A stretch of 64,000 nucleotides of DNA, taken from assembly GCF_002355595.1 (NCBI RefSeq), contig NZ_AP017422.1:5770823-5834822 (forward strand). Reading direction: 5' to 3'. The notes under the pieces were generated by a model. It ran no database searches. It worked only from the letters and a program-made list of their open reading frames with translations, and had not been told where the DNA came from. Source of the DNA: Filimonas lacunae. Lineage in GTDB: Bacteria > Bacteroidota > Bacteroidia > Chitinophagales > Chitinophagaceae. Numbering within the stretch: the first letter of the stretch is position 1; the number at the start of each line of letters is the position of its first letter. Shown here in pieces: positions 46,281 through 57,300 of the stretch. Position numbers and translations under genes: made by a program.

Positions 46281-47300
46281 TTACCACACATTTTTAGGAC
46301 ACCAATCGCCATACTTATTGCCTAATAAAAAGCCCAGCACTATTTCATGTGTGCCATTGCTTACGGTGTTTAAAGCCGAAGTAGTATAATCGTAGGAATA
46401 GCTGATATTAAATGCATGGCTGATATTAACACCTGCCATACCATTCCAGCCGTCATCCTTGCGACAACCGGCACCTACCCATAATAAGTCGTGGTATTGC
46501 AGCTTAGCGTTAATATCAAACTGAACGGGCAAAGGACTGACAGACTTTACCAGCACAGAAGGAATAAGATTAAAATCTTCACCAACTAAAAAGCGGTAAC
46601 CCGCTGTAGCAAAAATGTGTGGCGTTAGTTTGCTTCCACCTGACACTTTGTTATTGGAAAAGTAAATAGATTGTCCCATAAGCTGCTGCACAGACAAACC
46701 GGCAAAGAAATCGGGCCCGTATAAATACAAGCCAGCCATGAAATCGGGCCTAATCACATTCAGCGTTCCGCTGTTATACACGGCAGGATCTACCTGGGAG
46801 TTACCAAAGTTGAGCTTATTGGCATCCAACCCGATATTGAAAAAGCCAGCCCCAAAACCGGCAGCCAGGCTGGTACGCGCGCCAATGCCCATATGGTAGG
46901 CGTAAGTAGCATAAGCGGAGAAATTTTTTAATGGCCCTGTTTGATCGTTGATCACCTGCATGCCAATGCCATGATGTGGGGGTGCTGGTTCATAATCTGT
47001 CCAGTAATCACTTCCGCGTGGGTTAGTACCATCTACCTGGTAAGAGGTGGCGGTAGTACGGTAGTCTTTTTTATTTAATGCGCCATGAATGGTAAAGTAA
47101 GTGGTTACCGGCGCATCCTTTAATCCCGCCCATTGCCTTCGATGACTTATTTTAACATCGGTATAGTTTTCGATACCAGTTAAAGCCGGGTTAATGATAT
47201 ACTGATTTAATACATACTGCGTGTAATGCGGCTTTTGTTGTGCATGCGTAACAAAATGCAAACCCAGTAACATTGCTATACCCCACCACTTTTTTCTCAT
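46281..47300 (-). CDS. PorP/SprF family type IX secretion membrane protein
   Basis: 339 residues with a signal peptide (GIAMLLGLHFVTHAQ). QKPHYTQYVLNQYIINPALTGIENY is the family's start and EIVLGFLLG its end; between them is a predicted outer-membrane barrel. It is the last gene of the second adhesin module. A 13-bp hairpin at 47334-47369 separates it from the PD40-OmpA gene and may reduce its expression relative to the rest. Confidence 0.9.
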   Translation of the reverse strand: MRKKWWGIAMLLGLHFVTHAQQKPHYTQYVLNQYIINPALTGIENYTDVKISHRRQWAGLKDAPVTTYFTIHGALNKKDYRTTATSYQVDGTNPRGSDYWTDYEPAPPHHGIGMQVINDQTGPLKNFSAYATYAYHMGIGARTSLAAGFGAGFFNIGLDANKLNFGNSQVDPAVYNSGTLNVIRPDFMAGLYLYGPDFFAGLSVQQLMGQSIYFSNNKVSGGSKLTPHIFATAGYRFLVGEDFNLIPSVLVKSVSPLPVQFDINAKLQYHDLLWVGAGCRKDDGWNGMAGVNISHAFNISYSYDYTTSALNTVSNGTHEIVLGFLLGNKYGDWCPKNVW

Positions 47301-47333
47301 ACGCCTCAGTTTTGTAATACGAATTCATTTAAA

Positions 47334-47369
47334 ATGTCCCTTACAGCATACAACAACTGTAAGGGACAT
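47334..47369 (-). terminator. Intra-operon hairpin, possible attenuator
   Basis: A perfect 13-bp stem (ATGTCCCTTACAG at 47334-47346 with 47357-47369) and a 10-nt loop lie between two co-directional genes. On the minus strand it is followed by TTTT only, so it is a weak terminator or an RNA-stabilising structure. Confidence 0.6.
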
Positions 47370-47397
47370 AGAACTTATACTTTTGCATCAGAAATTG

Positions 47398-49149
47398 CTA
47401 AAGCACTTTCATTTCAACACGTCTGTTCTTAGCTCTTGCATCCGGGTTGTCTCTACCATCGTCGGCGGTTTCTTTTTCCAGCGGACAGCAATCACCATAT
47501 CCTTTAGCAGTAAGACGTTTAGCATCTATGCCTTCCCCTGCCAGGTACTTCACACAAGCATCTGCCCTTGACTGCGACAATTTCAGGTTAAGCTCTTTTG
47601 TACCGGTAGCATCGGTGTGAGCACCTATTTCCACCTTTACATCAGGATGATTTTGTAAATAAACAGCCACTTCTTTTAACTGTGCCTGCCCGGCCTCATC
47701 CAGCTCTGAACTATTCAGTTCAAACAAGACATGTTGTAATAAAGCTTTATTATCTTCTACTACCACCTGAGGTTTCGGTGTTTCCTGTGGTGCCACTACA
47801 ACAGGCGGCTCTTCTTTAACCGGCTCTTTCACTATCACTTCTATTGGCTTACTTACTGCAAACAGCTCCAGGCAACAGGCAGAAGAACGGTCAGAACTGA
47901 TCATGGCTTCTGCTAAAAGCTCTTTGTCTTGCTTGCTGATAAGATAAATATCATCCTTTACAGAGTTAATGGGAGCTCCCAGGTTTACAACGGCTTCCCA
48001 CTTCGCTTCAGGTGTGCCTTTAGACTCGTATAAATCAAAACCACCCATTCCTGTTCTTCCATTGCTGGCAAAAATCAGTTTGCCGGAAGCCTGATGATAA
48101 AAAGGCGCTTCTTCATCTTCAACCGTGTTAATTACATTGCCTGCATTCACTGCTTTGCCCGTGGTTCCATTAGCATTCAGCAACACATACCAGATATCAA
48201 ACTTACCCATACCACCTGGTCTGTCAGATGCAAACAACAAGTACTTTCCATCTGCAGTTACAAAAGGCTGTCTTGAACTGTAAGATGGATCATTTACGGT
48301 ATTACTCATCAAAACCGGCTGCCCCCAGGCATTGCCTGCTTTCTTAGCGGTGTATATGGCTGTTATCTTTTTGCCTTCACCTGCCTTTGCATCCCATGCG
48401 GTAAAATAAATTTGTTTACCATCAGCAGAGAATGCGGCTGCGCCTTGCTGACCTTTATCCAGGCCATTAAAAGACAAAAGACCGGCATCTGCTACATAGA
48501 TATGGTTGGTGTAAGTGCCACGGGTAGAAGTATAGCTCAATGTATTATCATTAACCCAGGCTGCTGCATAGCTTGCACCTTCTTTATTTACACCGCTATC
48601 CAGCTTTTGCACTGAGGTTTTAGAACCGGATGCAAGTTGCTGCTGAATAAATTTGCAATTTTCCAATTCCTGTTTTGCCTGCTTTTTATACACATCATCT
48701 GCGCTATAATCAGCAATAAATTGCTCTAATTGTTGTTGAGCTTCCTGGTATTTACCATCTGCCCTTAAGCACACTGCATACCAGTAACGTGCAAGTGGGT
48801 ATTTAGCAGCACCTTTATCCACTACCTGTTTATAAGCAGGCTCAGCACTGGAATAGTAGGTGAGATTACGGTAACTTTCACCTATGCGATAAAAAATATC
48901 AGAACGGTCAGTACTGCTTCCGCTACTGCCTTGCTTTTGTATGATATATGGATCGTAGCCATCTTTAGCGCCCGGTTTAGCTCCTATATATTTTTCGTAG
49001 TAAGTAGCCGCAGAATTATAATCGCCCTTTGCGTAATAATCGTCTGCTGCCTTTTTATAATTGGTTACAAACTGCGCCTGTGTAGCATTCATTACACCAC
49101 AACATACCGCAGCAAGTAAAAAGTATTTAGAATAATTACTGATTCTCAT
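47398..49149 (-). CDS. PorE-like TPR-PD40-OmpA protein
   Basis: 583 residues: signal peptide to TQAQ, TPR region (30-170), PD40 beta-propeller (190-430, for example DGKYLLFASDRPGGMGKFDIW) and an OmpA peptidoglycan-binding domain (475-583) with GAHTDATGTKELNLKLSQSR and AKGYGDCCPL. It lacks the extra beta domain of the paralogue at 25152. It probably ties the PorP/SprF proteins on either side to the cell wall. It starts 18 nt after the upstream PorP/SprF gene. Confidence 0.9.
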   Translation of the reverse strand: MRISNYSKYFLLAAVCCGVMNATQAQFVTNYKKAADDYYAKGDYNSAATYYEKYIGAKPGAKDGYDPYIIQKQGSSGSSTDRSDIFYRIGESYRNLTYYSSAEPAYKQVVDKGAAKYPLARYWYAVCLRADGKYQEAQQQLEQFIADYSADDVYKKQAKQELENCKFIQQQLASGSKTSVQKLDSGVNKEGASYAAAWVNDNTLSYTSTRGTYTNHIYVADAGLLSFNGLDKGQQGAAAFSADGKQIYFTAWDAKAGEGKKITAIYTAKKAGNAWGQPVLMSNTVNDPSYSSRQPFVTADGKYLLFASDRPGGMGKFDIWYVLLNANGTTGKAVNAGNVINTVEDEEAPFYHQASGKLIFASNGRTGMGGFDLYESKGTPEAKWEAVVNLGAPINSVKDDIYLISKQDKELLAEAMISSDRSSACCLELFAVSKPIEVIVKEPVKEEPPVVVAPQETPKPQVVVEDNKALLQHVLFELNSSELDEAGQAQLKEVAVYLQNHPDVKVEIGAHTDATGTKELNLKLSQSRADACVKYLAGEGIDAKRLTAKGYGDCCPLEKETADDGRDNPDARAKNRRVEMKVL

Positions 49150-49167
49150 TTAAGTAGTTTTATGATG

Positions 49168-50187
49168 TTACAATCTTGGACACACAAAAGGAACCGCGTC
49201 TGTTTTCACACTTTTCCTTCCGGTAAAGGTTAATGATATTTCAAAGCTGTTGGCATTGCCTGCAACTTTGGATAAATCGGATGTATTTACATCATAACTA
49301 ACACCTAATACCATGTTTTTATGGTATACACCTACATAAGGAGAAAGCGCATCTTTAAAACGGTAGTTACCCCCTACCAGGAAATCGGTTGATTCTGTGG
49401 CACGTAACTGCACATAGGCACCTGCCATTTTCTCTTCCGCTGCCCCCTGTTTCATATACAATAAGTTAGGTGTAAGGCTTACGGTTTCGGACAGATTGAT
49501 TTTAGCTCCACCGTGCAGGGTATAACGCACAGGCAGCTTTTGATCTTCACCACCCGAAATAAAAGGATCGCTTGGTTGAGTAAGGTGAAAGGCAGAAAAT
49601 CCGGCAAACACATTTACTTTCTTACCAGGAGTAGCGTCAAAATACATTACGCCAGCACCCGCATCGAATGCCATCGCTGAATTTTTAGCCAGAACATCTG
49701 TCATAGGGATATTCAGGTTAAGACTATTGGTTACCGCATCCCATTGTGCACCGGACTGAAATTTAGAAGGATTGAACTTACGGTTAATAACACCACCGGA
49801 AATACCTATACTTAACCGATGATTACCTTCTTTACCAAAACGCACCCCTGTATAAGCCACACTTACATAACCATTCAGATAGTTATAAGCGCCACCAGCT
49901 GCAGATTGATTGAGCAGGTTTACGCCCAGGTTAATGTTTTTTGAAGTTGTCATATCGGCAGAAACACCCGGCGTAGCAAAGCCATTGTTAATATTATTCC
50001 ACTGATTACGATAAATGCCTGTTACACGATAATCTCCGTCAATAGCTCCTGTTAATCCGGGGTTCAGCCACAGGGGGTATGCATAATATTGAGAAAAATG
50101 GGGGTCTGTTTGCGCTTTAGCTGCTGTGCTGCCGAGAACGGCAGACAGCAACAATATTAATAAACTTGAATTCTTTTTCATAAACAC
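49168..50187 (-). CDS. PorP/SprF family type IX secretion membrane protein
   Basis: 339 residues (337 if the second Met is used). Signal peptide (SSLLILLLSAVLGSTAAKAQ) then DPHFSQYYAYPLWLNPGLTGAIDGDYRV, the family signature, and a C-terminal barrel. It lies 15 nt downstream of a type B adhesin gene, the usual place for the substrate-specific SprF-like partner. This module thus has two PorP/SprF copies for two adhesins. Confidence 0.9.
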   Translation of the reverse strand: MFMKKNSSLLILLLSAVLGSTAAKAQTDPHFSQYYAYPLWLNPGLTGAIDGDYRVTGIYRNQWNNINNGFATPGVSADMTTSKNINLGVNLLNQSAAGGAYNYLNGYVSVAYTGVRFGKEGNHRLSIGISGGVINRKFNPSKFQSGAQWDAVTNSLNLNIPMTDVLAKNSAMAFDAGAGVMYFDATPGKKVNVFAGFSAFHLTQPSDPFISGGEDQKLPVRYTLHGGAKINLSETVSLTPNLLYMKQGAAEEKMAGAYVQLRATESTDFLVGGNYRFKDALSPYVGVYHKNMVLGVSYDVNTSDLSKVAGNANSFEISLTFTGRKSVKTDAVPFVCPRL

Positions 50188-50202
50188 TCTTGGTTTTGGT
50201 AA

Positions 50203-53200
50203 TTAACGAATAAGGCTCACTGTTCCTTTGGTAGATTTAACGGTACCATCAGAGAACGTCATTTGCACTACGTATATATATACTCCAACAGGTAACTGCT
50301 TTCCACTATAAGAACCATTCCATCCCTGATTCCTGTCGGCAGTTTCAAATACTTTTTCTCCCCACTGGTTAAACACAGACATCTTCAATGAAGTGATTGT
50401 GTTGCCATACACCTTTAATTCATCGTTTTTGCCATCTCCGTTAGGAGTGAACATGTTAGGCACAAAGTAATTAGCAGTGAAAGTGCGTGCAAAAGCACTG
50501 TCTGAGATAATAGCCTGACATTCCAATATAGCTGTAGCTTTTACTACCAGACTTACTGTATCGCCACCTTTTAACCCATTAATAACATGTGATAAACCAT
50601 CAGAACCATTAGGCGTGATAAAGTCTACATAGTTTCTGGAAACCAGGTATGCTTTGGCATCTGGTACAGCTTCCCATGCAAAAGAAGCAGATTCACCCGT
50701 TACAGCAACTGTTTTAATAATAGGAGCTGTTTCCAACGGCGCTAATGCAACTACCTTTACCGGCACACGCACCCCATCGCCACAACCATTGGCAGCAATA
50801 GCCTCCAGATAATAAAATGCAGAATCAGTTACAGCAGGAGTGGTAAATGAATTACCCGACTGCAGCATGGTTCCCTCAGTAAAGTAAGGGAAGAATGACT
50901 GATCGAACCACTGATAAATAGTGCCGGATTCGGGATCTTTTACATTAAAAGTAGCAGAGCTTCCGGTACACACCGCAATGGAATCGACAACAGCCGCCGC
51001 TACTAAAGGGTAAGTACATGAAAACTCATAAGCACCCACATCAGGAGTAGATGTATTTCTTCTTGTACCCAGGATATCTCTTACCACGCCTACACCCGCA
51101 CCTTTGTTTGATAATGCTGCGGCAGTTGGCTTGTAATTACCTGTTGTTACATCAGTAAATACCGGAAGTATTGCTACAGAAGCAGCATCCTGGCTGGAAC
51201 CAGCTCTCCAATTAGCAAGCGTTGCATAAACGGTAGAACCTAATTTTCCGGTTTTCAACGCACTATAAGAAGAGTTATAATAATAATCGTTGTTATTTAT
51301 CTCCATTGTAGAACCAGAAGGAATGCTTACTACATAACTTGCTGTAGTCGTGTTTCTTCCTAAAATAAACAGGTTATTCTTCATTTCAATGCCAATAGCT
51401 GCAGATGCAAGAATAAATGCCTCTGATTCTTTGGCTACTGCTTTGGAAACATCATCCATCACTACAGTATTATGATAATATTTGACATTATCAACGCCAC
51501 TGTTATAAAGTCCCTGATGCTTGCCTGCGGAATTAAAATTATAGATCAGATTGTTTTGCACAGTATGAAACTCGTCAGGAGCAGGATCTGAACCTGCTAT
51601 ATAAATACCAATGAGATCTTTTGTATTGGCAGTAGTAGCAGCCCCATCCGCCAGATTATGTATCCTATTGCCGGATATCATTAAGCTTTTACCAAAATAG
51701 CCATAAATACCATTACCAGTGCTTGCTACTGTTAATGTTGGCCGACTAATATCATTATTAAGAATCTTAGACGAAATAGTTCCATAAGTATATATACCCG
51801 TTTCACCAAAATCCAGCACTTTATTATTAGTTACATGATTTCTGTATATAGGATACACATCAATGGAAACTACAAATATTGCACGGCCACCGCCGATAAC
51901 AACATTACTATCAATGATATTATCGTTACAATAAGTAGAAGCAGAAGTTGCCCATGACAAAGCCGTTCCGCCAATAACAATACCTGCCTGGTTGGTCACA
52001 GAGGTAACGCTATTAGTAACTTTACATTTTCTAATAACATTACTATCTGAAAAATTACGTATTCTGATACCAGCCGAATAGGTTACAGAAGTACTTGCTG
52101 TAACTTCTACATTCAGGTTGTATAAAATAATGTGTTTGGTATTATTTAAATCAAAAGCAGCTACAATATTTTTATCGTTAGTACGGGATAAGGTTTCACC
52201 ATTCCCATTAAATGTAACAGTATTAATAACAGATGTACCCGGAATTGCAGGAACCACAACCGCTTCGTTATATGGACCGCTTCCAGGAACAACGTCGAAT
52301 ACCACAGGAGTATTGATACCACATGTCATTGAAGTAACCGCTTCTCCAAAACTGGCAAAGTTAGTGCCGCTGGTAGGTTGCAGTTTGTTAATAGTATAAT
52401 GTCCTTTAAGCCTGTAGTTTACTGTAAGTAATACGGGATCAGAATACTTCACATCTGTTCCACATGTTACCATTGCTTTAATATACATTGTAGAGTCGGC
52501 TACTCCGGAATAGGAGGCTGATGGGGAAGACGATCCCAGGTTTGTATAAGTTCCATTTTCAGTTGTGCTTCTCACCCACTGGGTAGTTTGGTTGCTTCCT
52601 GCAGAATTTCCAGAGAGATTTAATCCGATATCGGCCCCTTCACAAACGGTAGTTGCAGGGCTTAAGAGCGTAGTCCCTGCTACAACAGGAGCACTACATG
52701 CAGCAGTAAGGAACTCATATGCCCCTAAATCGGGAGAAGTTTTGCTACGATTTGCTGTTGAAAAATCTTTATCAACCCCTACATAAATACCTCTGTTGTC
52801 GATATTTTTTTCAGTAGGTTTAAATTGCTTATTTGCGATGTCAGTAAAGAGCGGATCCAGCAATGTAGAACTAAGCTCAAATTTAGTTTTAGCCTGCCAG
52901 GTTGCGAGCGTTGTATAACTGGTACTACCCAATTTACCTATAACTACTTTTGTAGAACTGGTAAGATAAATATTGTTTCTGTCCAGTTTAGACAAGGTTG
53001 GCGCCCCGCCTAACTCATAACCATAAGCAGCAGCAACTCCGCCATCTATGTAAACAATATTGTTTCCAATATTATAGTTCCTGTCCGGGTTGTCGGCACT
53101 ACCTTTACCTTCAATATAAAACCCTTCCAGATTGCCGCTGTTGGTTCCTTTGAAATAAACAGTATTATGATAAACATTCACATATTTATTCACTGTAGAA

Positions 53201-54207
53201 AAATGAAAGCCATAGCAATTATCCGTTGCCGAATCTGAATAAGCGAGGTTGTTTACAAATACATTTTCCAGACCTTCTGAAATATAATAACACTCAGACC
53301 CCTTAAAATAACAGATAGTACCTCCTGTAGCTGCGCCAAGGTCATGTACTATGTTACGGGAAACTGTTGTACTTTGAGTGAACACGGTAAGATTAATGCC
53401 AAAACACTGGCTCAAAGCTGTTTTTGAACTAATTTCATTTCCTTGTATCAATGTGTTTGCACAAGTAGCTAACTCTATACCTGATTGGTAAAAATCTTTT
53501 ATTGCATTATTAATAACCTGGTTGCTGCTACAAAGCTTACTTGCATCATAGGTATATCCCTGAAAACTTGTAAGATAAATTCCAATTCCTCCTCCTATAA
53601 TGGTATTGCCTGAAATGATATTATCATTACAATCACTGGCACCAGATGCGGAAACATCATCAGAACCACATATTGCAATGCCATAAGACTGCTGATATGT
53701 ATCGCCTGTTGTAGCAACAATAACCTTACACTTTCTGATAGTGTTGCTGTCTGCATCTCTTAAAAGCTGTATGCCAACACCATAATCCTGATTCTGTATA
53801 GCAGTTTCTGTTTTTATTATCAGGCTATCGATAATAAAGTGACGTGCGCCATCCAGCTTAATTCCAGCCATGGCAGCAGAGTTTGTGCTAAGAAAATGTA
53901 AAGTGTTACCATTTCCATTGATAGTAATGGTATTAATAGTGGAGGCTCCGGGAACAGTATAAAAATTAACCTGCTCTTCAAAGACGGGGCTATTCTCAGC
54001 CACATTAAAAACAACTGGGCCGCTTATACCAGCATCAAGGGCAATTGCTGCTCTTTCAAAAGTCTGGAAGTTACGACCACCAGCAGCTAAGGCCGGGTTA
54101 ATAGTGTAAACGCCTGACAATGGCGTTTGTGCCTGTACACTATTAAATAATAAAATTAGTAGCACGAATGATAGAAAAACTTGTAAAAGTCTTTGCATAG
54201 CAGTCAA
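50203..54207 (-). CDS. Giant beta-helix surface protein with CHU_C (T9SS type B) C-terminus
   Basis: 1334 residues. A signal peptide to SVQAQ is followed by two similar halves (about 30-500 and 610-1060), each a right-handed parallel beta-helix with many I-x-x-N-x-I/V turns (CNDNIISGNTIIGGGIGIYL; NDNIIDSNVVIGGGRAIFVV) and a similar ending SKTSPDLGAYEF / NTSTPDVGAYEF. Ig-like domains follow each half. The C-terminus ([16 protein letters not shown] to TKGTVSLIR) is the gliding-motility sorting domain. The repeat of beta-helix plus Ig shows an internal duplication. Beta-helices often bind or cleave polysaccharide; no catalytic residues are identified. Confidence 0.92.
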   Translation of the reverse strand: MTAMQRLLQVFLSFVLLILLFNSVQAQTPLSGVYTINPALAAGGRNFQTFERAAIALDAGISGPVVFNVAENSPVFEEQVNFYTVPGASTINTITINGNGNTLHFLSTNSAAMAGIKLDGARHFIIDSLIIKTETAIQNQDYGVGIQLLRDADSNTIRKCKVIVATTGDTYQQSYGIAICGSDDVSASGASDCNDNIISGNTIIGGGIGIYLTSFQGYTYDASKLCSSNQVINNAIKDFYQSGIELATCANTLIQGNEISSKTALSQCFGINLTVFTQSTTVSRNIVHDLGAATGGTICYFKGSECYYISEGLENVFVNNLAYSDSATDNCYGFHFSTVNKYVNVYHNTVYFKGTNSGNLEGFYIEGKGSADNPDRNYNIGNNIVYIDGGVAAAYGYELGGAPTLSKLDRNNIYLTSSTKVVIGKLGSTSYTTLATWQAKTKFELSSTLLDPLFTDIANKQFKPTEKNIDNRGIYVGVDKDFSTANRSKTSPDLGAYEFLTAACSAPVVAGTTLLSPATTVCEGADIGLNLSGNSAGSNQTTQWVRSTTENGTYTNLGSSSPSASYSGVADSTMYIKAMVTCGTDVKYSDPVLLTVNYRLKGHYTINKLQPTSGTNFASFGEAVTSMTCGINTPVVFDVVPGSGPYNEAVVVPAIPGTSVINTVTFNGNGETLSRTNDKNIVAAFDLNNTKHIILYNLNVEVTASTSVTYSAGIRIRNFSDSNVIRKCKVTNSVTSVTNQAGIVIGGTALSWATSASTYCNDNIIDSNVVIGGGRAIFVVSIDVYPIYRNHVTNNKVLDFGETGIYTYGTISSKILNNDISRPTLTVASTGNGIYGYFGKSLMISGNRIHNLADGAATTANTKDLIGIYIAGSDPAPDEFHTVQNNLIYNFNSAGKHQGLYNSGVDNVKYYHNTVVMDDVSKAVAKESEAFILASAAIGIEMKNNLFILGRNTTTASYVVSIPSGSTMEINNNDYYYNSSYSALKTGKLGSTVYATLANWRAGSSQDAASVAILPVFTDVTTGNYKPTAAALSNKGAGVGVVRDILGTRRNTSTPDVGAYEFSCTYPLVAAAVVDSIAVCTGSSATFNVKDPESGTIYQWFDQSFFPYFTEGTMLQSGNSFTTPAVTDSAFYYLEAIAANGCGDGVRVPVKVVALAPLETAPIIKTVAVTGESASFAWEAVPDAKAYLVSRNYVDFITPNGSDGLSHVINGLKGGDTVSLVVKATAILECQAIISDSAFARTFTANYFVPNMFTPNGDGKNDELKVYGNTITSLKMSVFNQWGEKVFETADRNQGWNGSYSGKQLPVGVYIYVVQMTFSDGTVKSTKGTVSLIR

Positions 54208-54279
54208 ATTGGTTTAAGAAATAAAGTTATCTTATCGTTATATTATCACTATACCAATAAATAGCCTGATTTGAAAACA

Positions 54280-54291
54280 GTGGAAAACCAC
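54280..54291. promoter_or_regulatory. GTGGAAAACCAC element, copy 2
   Basis: Inverted repeat GTGG-AAAA-CCAC, 73 nt upstream of the beta-helix adhesin start, identical to the 12-mer at 57398-57409 upstream of the first adhesin of the module. CACTAAC lies beside both. It may be an operator of a shared regulator. Confidence 0.45.
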
Positions 54292-54301
54292 CATCTATAC
54301 A

Positions 54302-57300
54302 CTAACGAACAATAGTAACAGAGCCTGTTAGCTTACCATACCCATTGGCATTGGGTTCCAGTATGTAATAATATATACCAGCAGGCAAAACAGAACCATT
54401 ACTGCCTGCACCATTCCAGGGTTTATAGTAATTGCCGGATACATGATACACTAACTGTCCCCAACGATTAAAAATGCTGATATTGGCGCGACTATAGTCC
54501 TGAAGCCCCTTTATATCCCATACATCATTAATTCCATCACCATTAGGTGTAAAGATGTTAGGAATCTTAATGTCATTATACACCTTTACCAATACGCTAT
54601 CTGAATTAATACACCCTACCCTGTTGGTTGCTGTAAGATAGTATACTTGTGAAGTTTTAGGAGAAGCTACAGGATACAGTACGTTATCAGAAGAAAGAGC
54701 AATGTCCGGTGTCCATTTAAAGCTTGTCACATCTGAAGACACCTGCCCTTGCAAAGTAGCAGTGTTACCTGCATCTATAATTACATCAGATCCTGCTTCT
54801 ACAACAGGCAACGCATATACACGAACATCTTTCTTTACAGGATCGGAAATACATCCACCATTGTTTACTGTTAGGGTGACAGAATAAGCTTTAGCAGTTG
54901 CATATACAGTTGATGGTTCACGTACTGTATCAGTTTCTCCATTTCCCAGCTGCCATTGCCATGAGGTGGCCAAAGCGGCATTAACTGTACTAAGGTTACC
55001 CAACCTTGTTTGCTCACCCAGGCAATAAGCGGTATCAGAAAATGCAAAATCGGCTATGGGCTTATCATTAAAGGCGGTAACAGGTAAAGTTTTCGTTAAA
55101 GAATCGGTACAACCATTTACTGTAGCAATAAGCTTCACATCATAATTCCCTTTACTGGCATATGTATGTTCAGGTTGCTTTTCAGTAGCAACCGCACTTC
55201 CATCTCCAAATGTCCATTGAAGGTTCATAACAGCCGGTTCTACCCCTTTTAGCGTTACCTTTTGTTGCATAACAGCCTTTCCCTCAGGCATACAGATAAC
55301 ATCTGGCATTGTAAAATCAACTACAGGCAAAGGTTTAATCTCAACAGACTTTACAGTATCACCCCAGCAACCATCATAATCTCTTATCACCTGCAATTTC
55401 ACATCATAGTTACCGTCTGTATTGTATTTTTTTAAAGGATTTACATCAACGGTATTTTCCGTCCCATCCCCAAAATTCCATTTTGAGAAATGCGCATCTG
55501 TACTGATAGGAATATAAGTAAACTGTGCGCTTTCTGACACACACACAGGCTGTACAGAGAAATCGACGCTTGGCCCCTGTACTACGGGAATAAGAATGTT
55601 TACAATTTCAGATTTCTTACAATTGTCGATTGTTGGATCGGCGATGGATACAGGTAAAGAATATTCGCCGCCTGTGTTAAACTGATATTGATCAGGGATA
55701 TCGTAGGTATAATAGGTTATCCCATTAATAACAGTAGTAGCCGAAGCCACCGGGTTGTTAATAGTTACATCTGTAGCAGGTGTAACATTGTTTACCATGC
55801 TGAAATGGATGGTTAAACTGGTAGGCTGATAAAATGTTTTAAGAGATAAACTAAAAGGAGTTTTGGAACATACATAATCATACACCCCATTACGATTAAC
55901 AGGTTTAATTTCCGGTATAGCAGCCAGGTTGCTGACATACGCCCCGGCGTTATATCCGTAGCTTTCATAATTTCCCAATCCATAAGTGATGGCTGTAAAA
56001 AGAGTATCACTTATTATGGAATGCTGCATAGGTGTAATAGGCAATTCCTTGACAACGACTCTATAACCAGAAAGGTTAGGATGTGGGTAACTGGCATCAA
56101 AGCTATTGCTACCATCTAATAACAGAGAAGCCATGCCGCTTTCAGGAATAATCAATGTCAAAAAGTTCTTCTCTATATTTTCTGTTTGGTTGCTATAAAA
56201 TATAACATGATCAATAGCCTGCTCCAAAGGAGTCAGGTAAAACATTTCAGGATCGCCATCATCACCCGCCTGACGTCCAACAACATCCTGTGAAAAAATA
56301 AACTGACTTACCGATATAGGTTGATCAGCAGTAATATAATCAGCTGTGGCAGATTTAAATTCATAATAGCTGGTTTGCTGCAAACCTGTAAGCGTAACAC
56401 CATTTCTTTTTACCGTAGTATTAGGGTCTCTTACATAAACACGGTATCCATTCTGTTTAACATTAGCAGCCCCAAGTGTAGTGGAAGTAGGTGCAGTAAG
56501 GTACTTACTCCCCCATGCACTTACAGGAAAACCCTGAACCATCATAAAGTCGCTACCTCCGCCTCCCAATATATTTTGATCAACTTCAAGACCAGTTCTG
56601 CTGGAACCTGAAAAAACCGCAATTCTATGACAATTACCATCACTGCCTGGTAGTGACTGAATTTTGCTACCCGACATATCTGTACCAGCATTATTCTCAG
56701 CCATTACGTTGTATATCTCCCCCTTCTTAAGGTTTACTGTAAAAGCCTGCCTGGCATCATGTCCGTTCTTGGTTTTCAGCTTAGGCGTAATGCTGACAGT
56801 GGTATTATCTTCACTGGCAACTATATAAAACCAGGAATAAAAGCCATCAGCCTTAAGTTGTCGTGTGTTTTGTGCAAAGTAAGTATAGCCATATACCTCT
56901 ACAGGTAATAACATAGACCCACCGGAAGAAAAATTCCCGTACGTATGCTCAAACACTACAACAGGAACATTACTAACAATATGTACGTTTTTGGTAAAAA
57001 GCCCTTCATCTGTGATGCGACAATCTTCGGCACCGCTTTTAGGAAGTGGCTCTGTAGGTAAAGATGTATTAGCAGGTACATTGTATACTTTCCTGTAGGT
57101 TGTTCCGGGAATAGAGACCTCTACTACTGCTGGCTCGTCTGCAGTAAGATACAACACCATCTCCTGTGTGTTTTTTGAATCATCCGCTCTTGCATCATGA
57201 TCGAACAAGTAATTATTCCCATACCCCACCCAAAACTCCTTACCCTTATTAGTAAAGTTTTGCGCCTGTACAGAAAATATACATACAAGTGATAGTAAAA

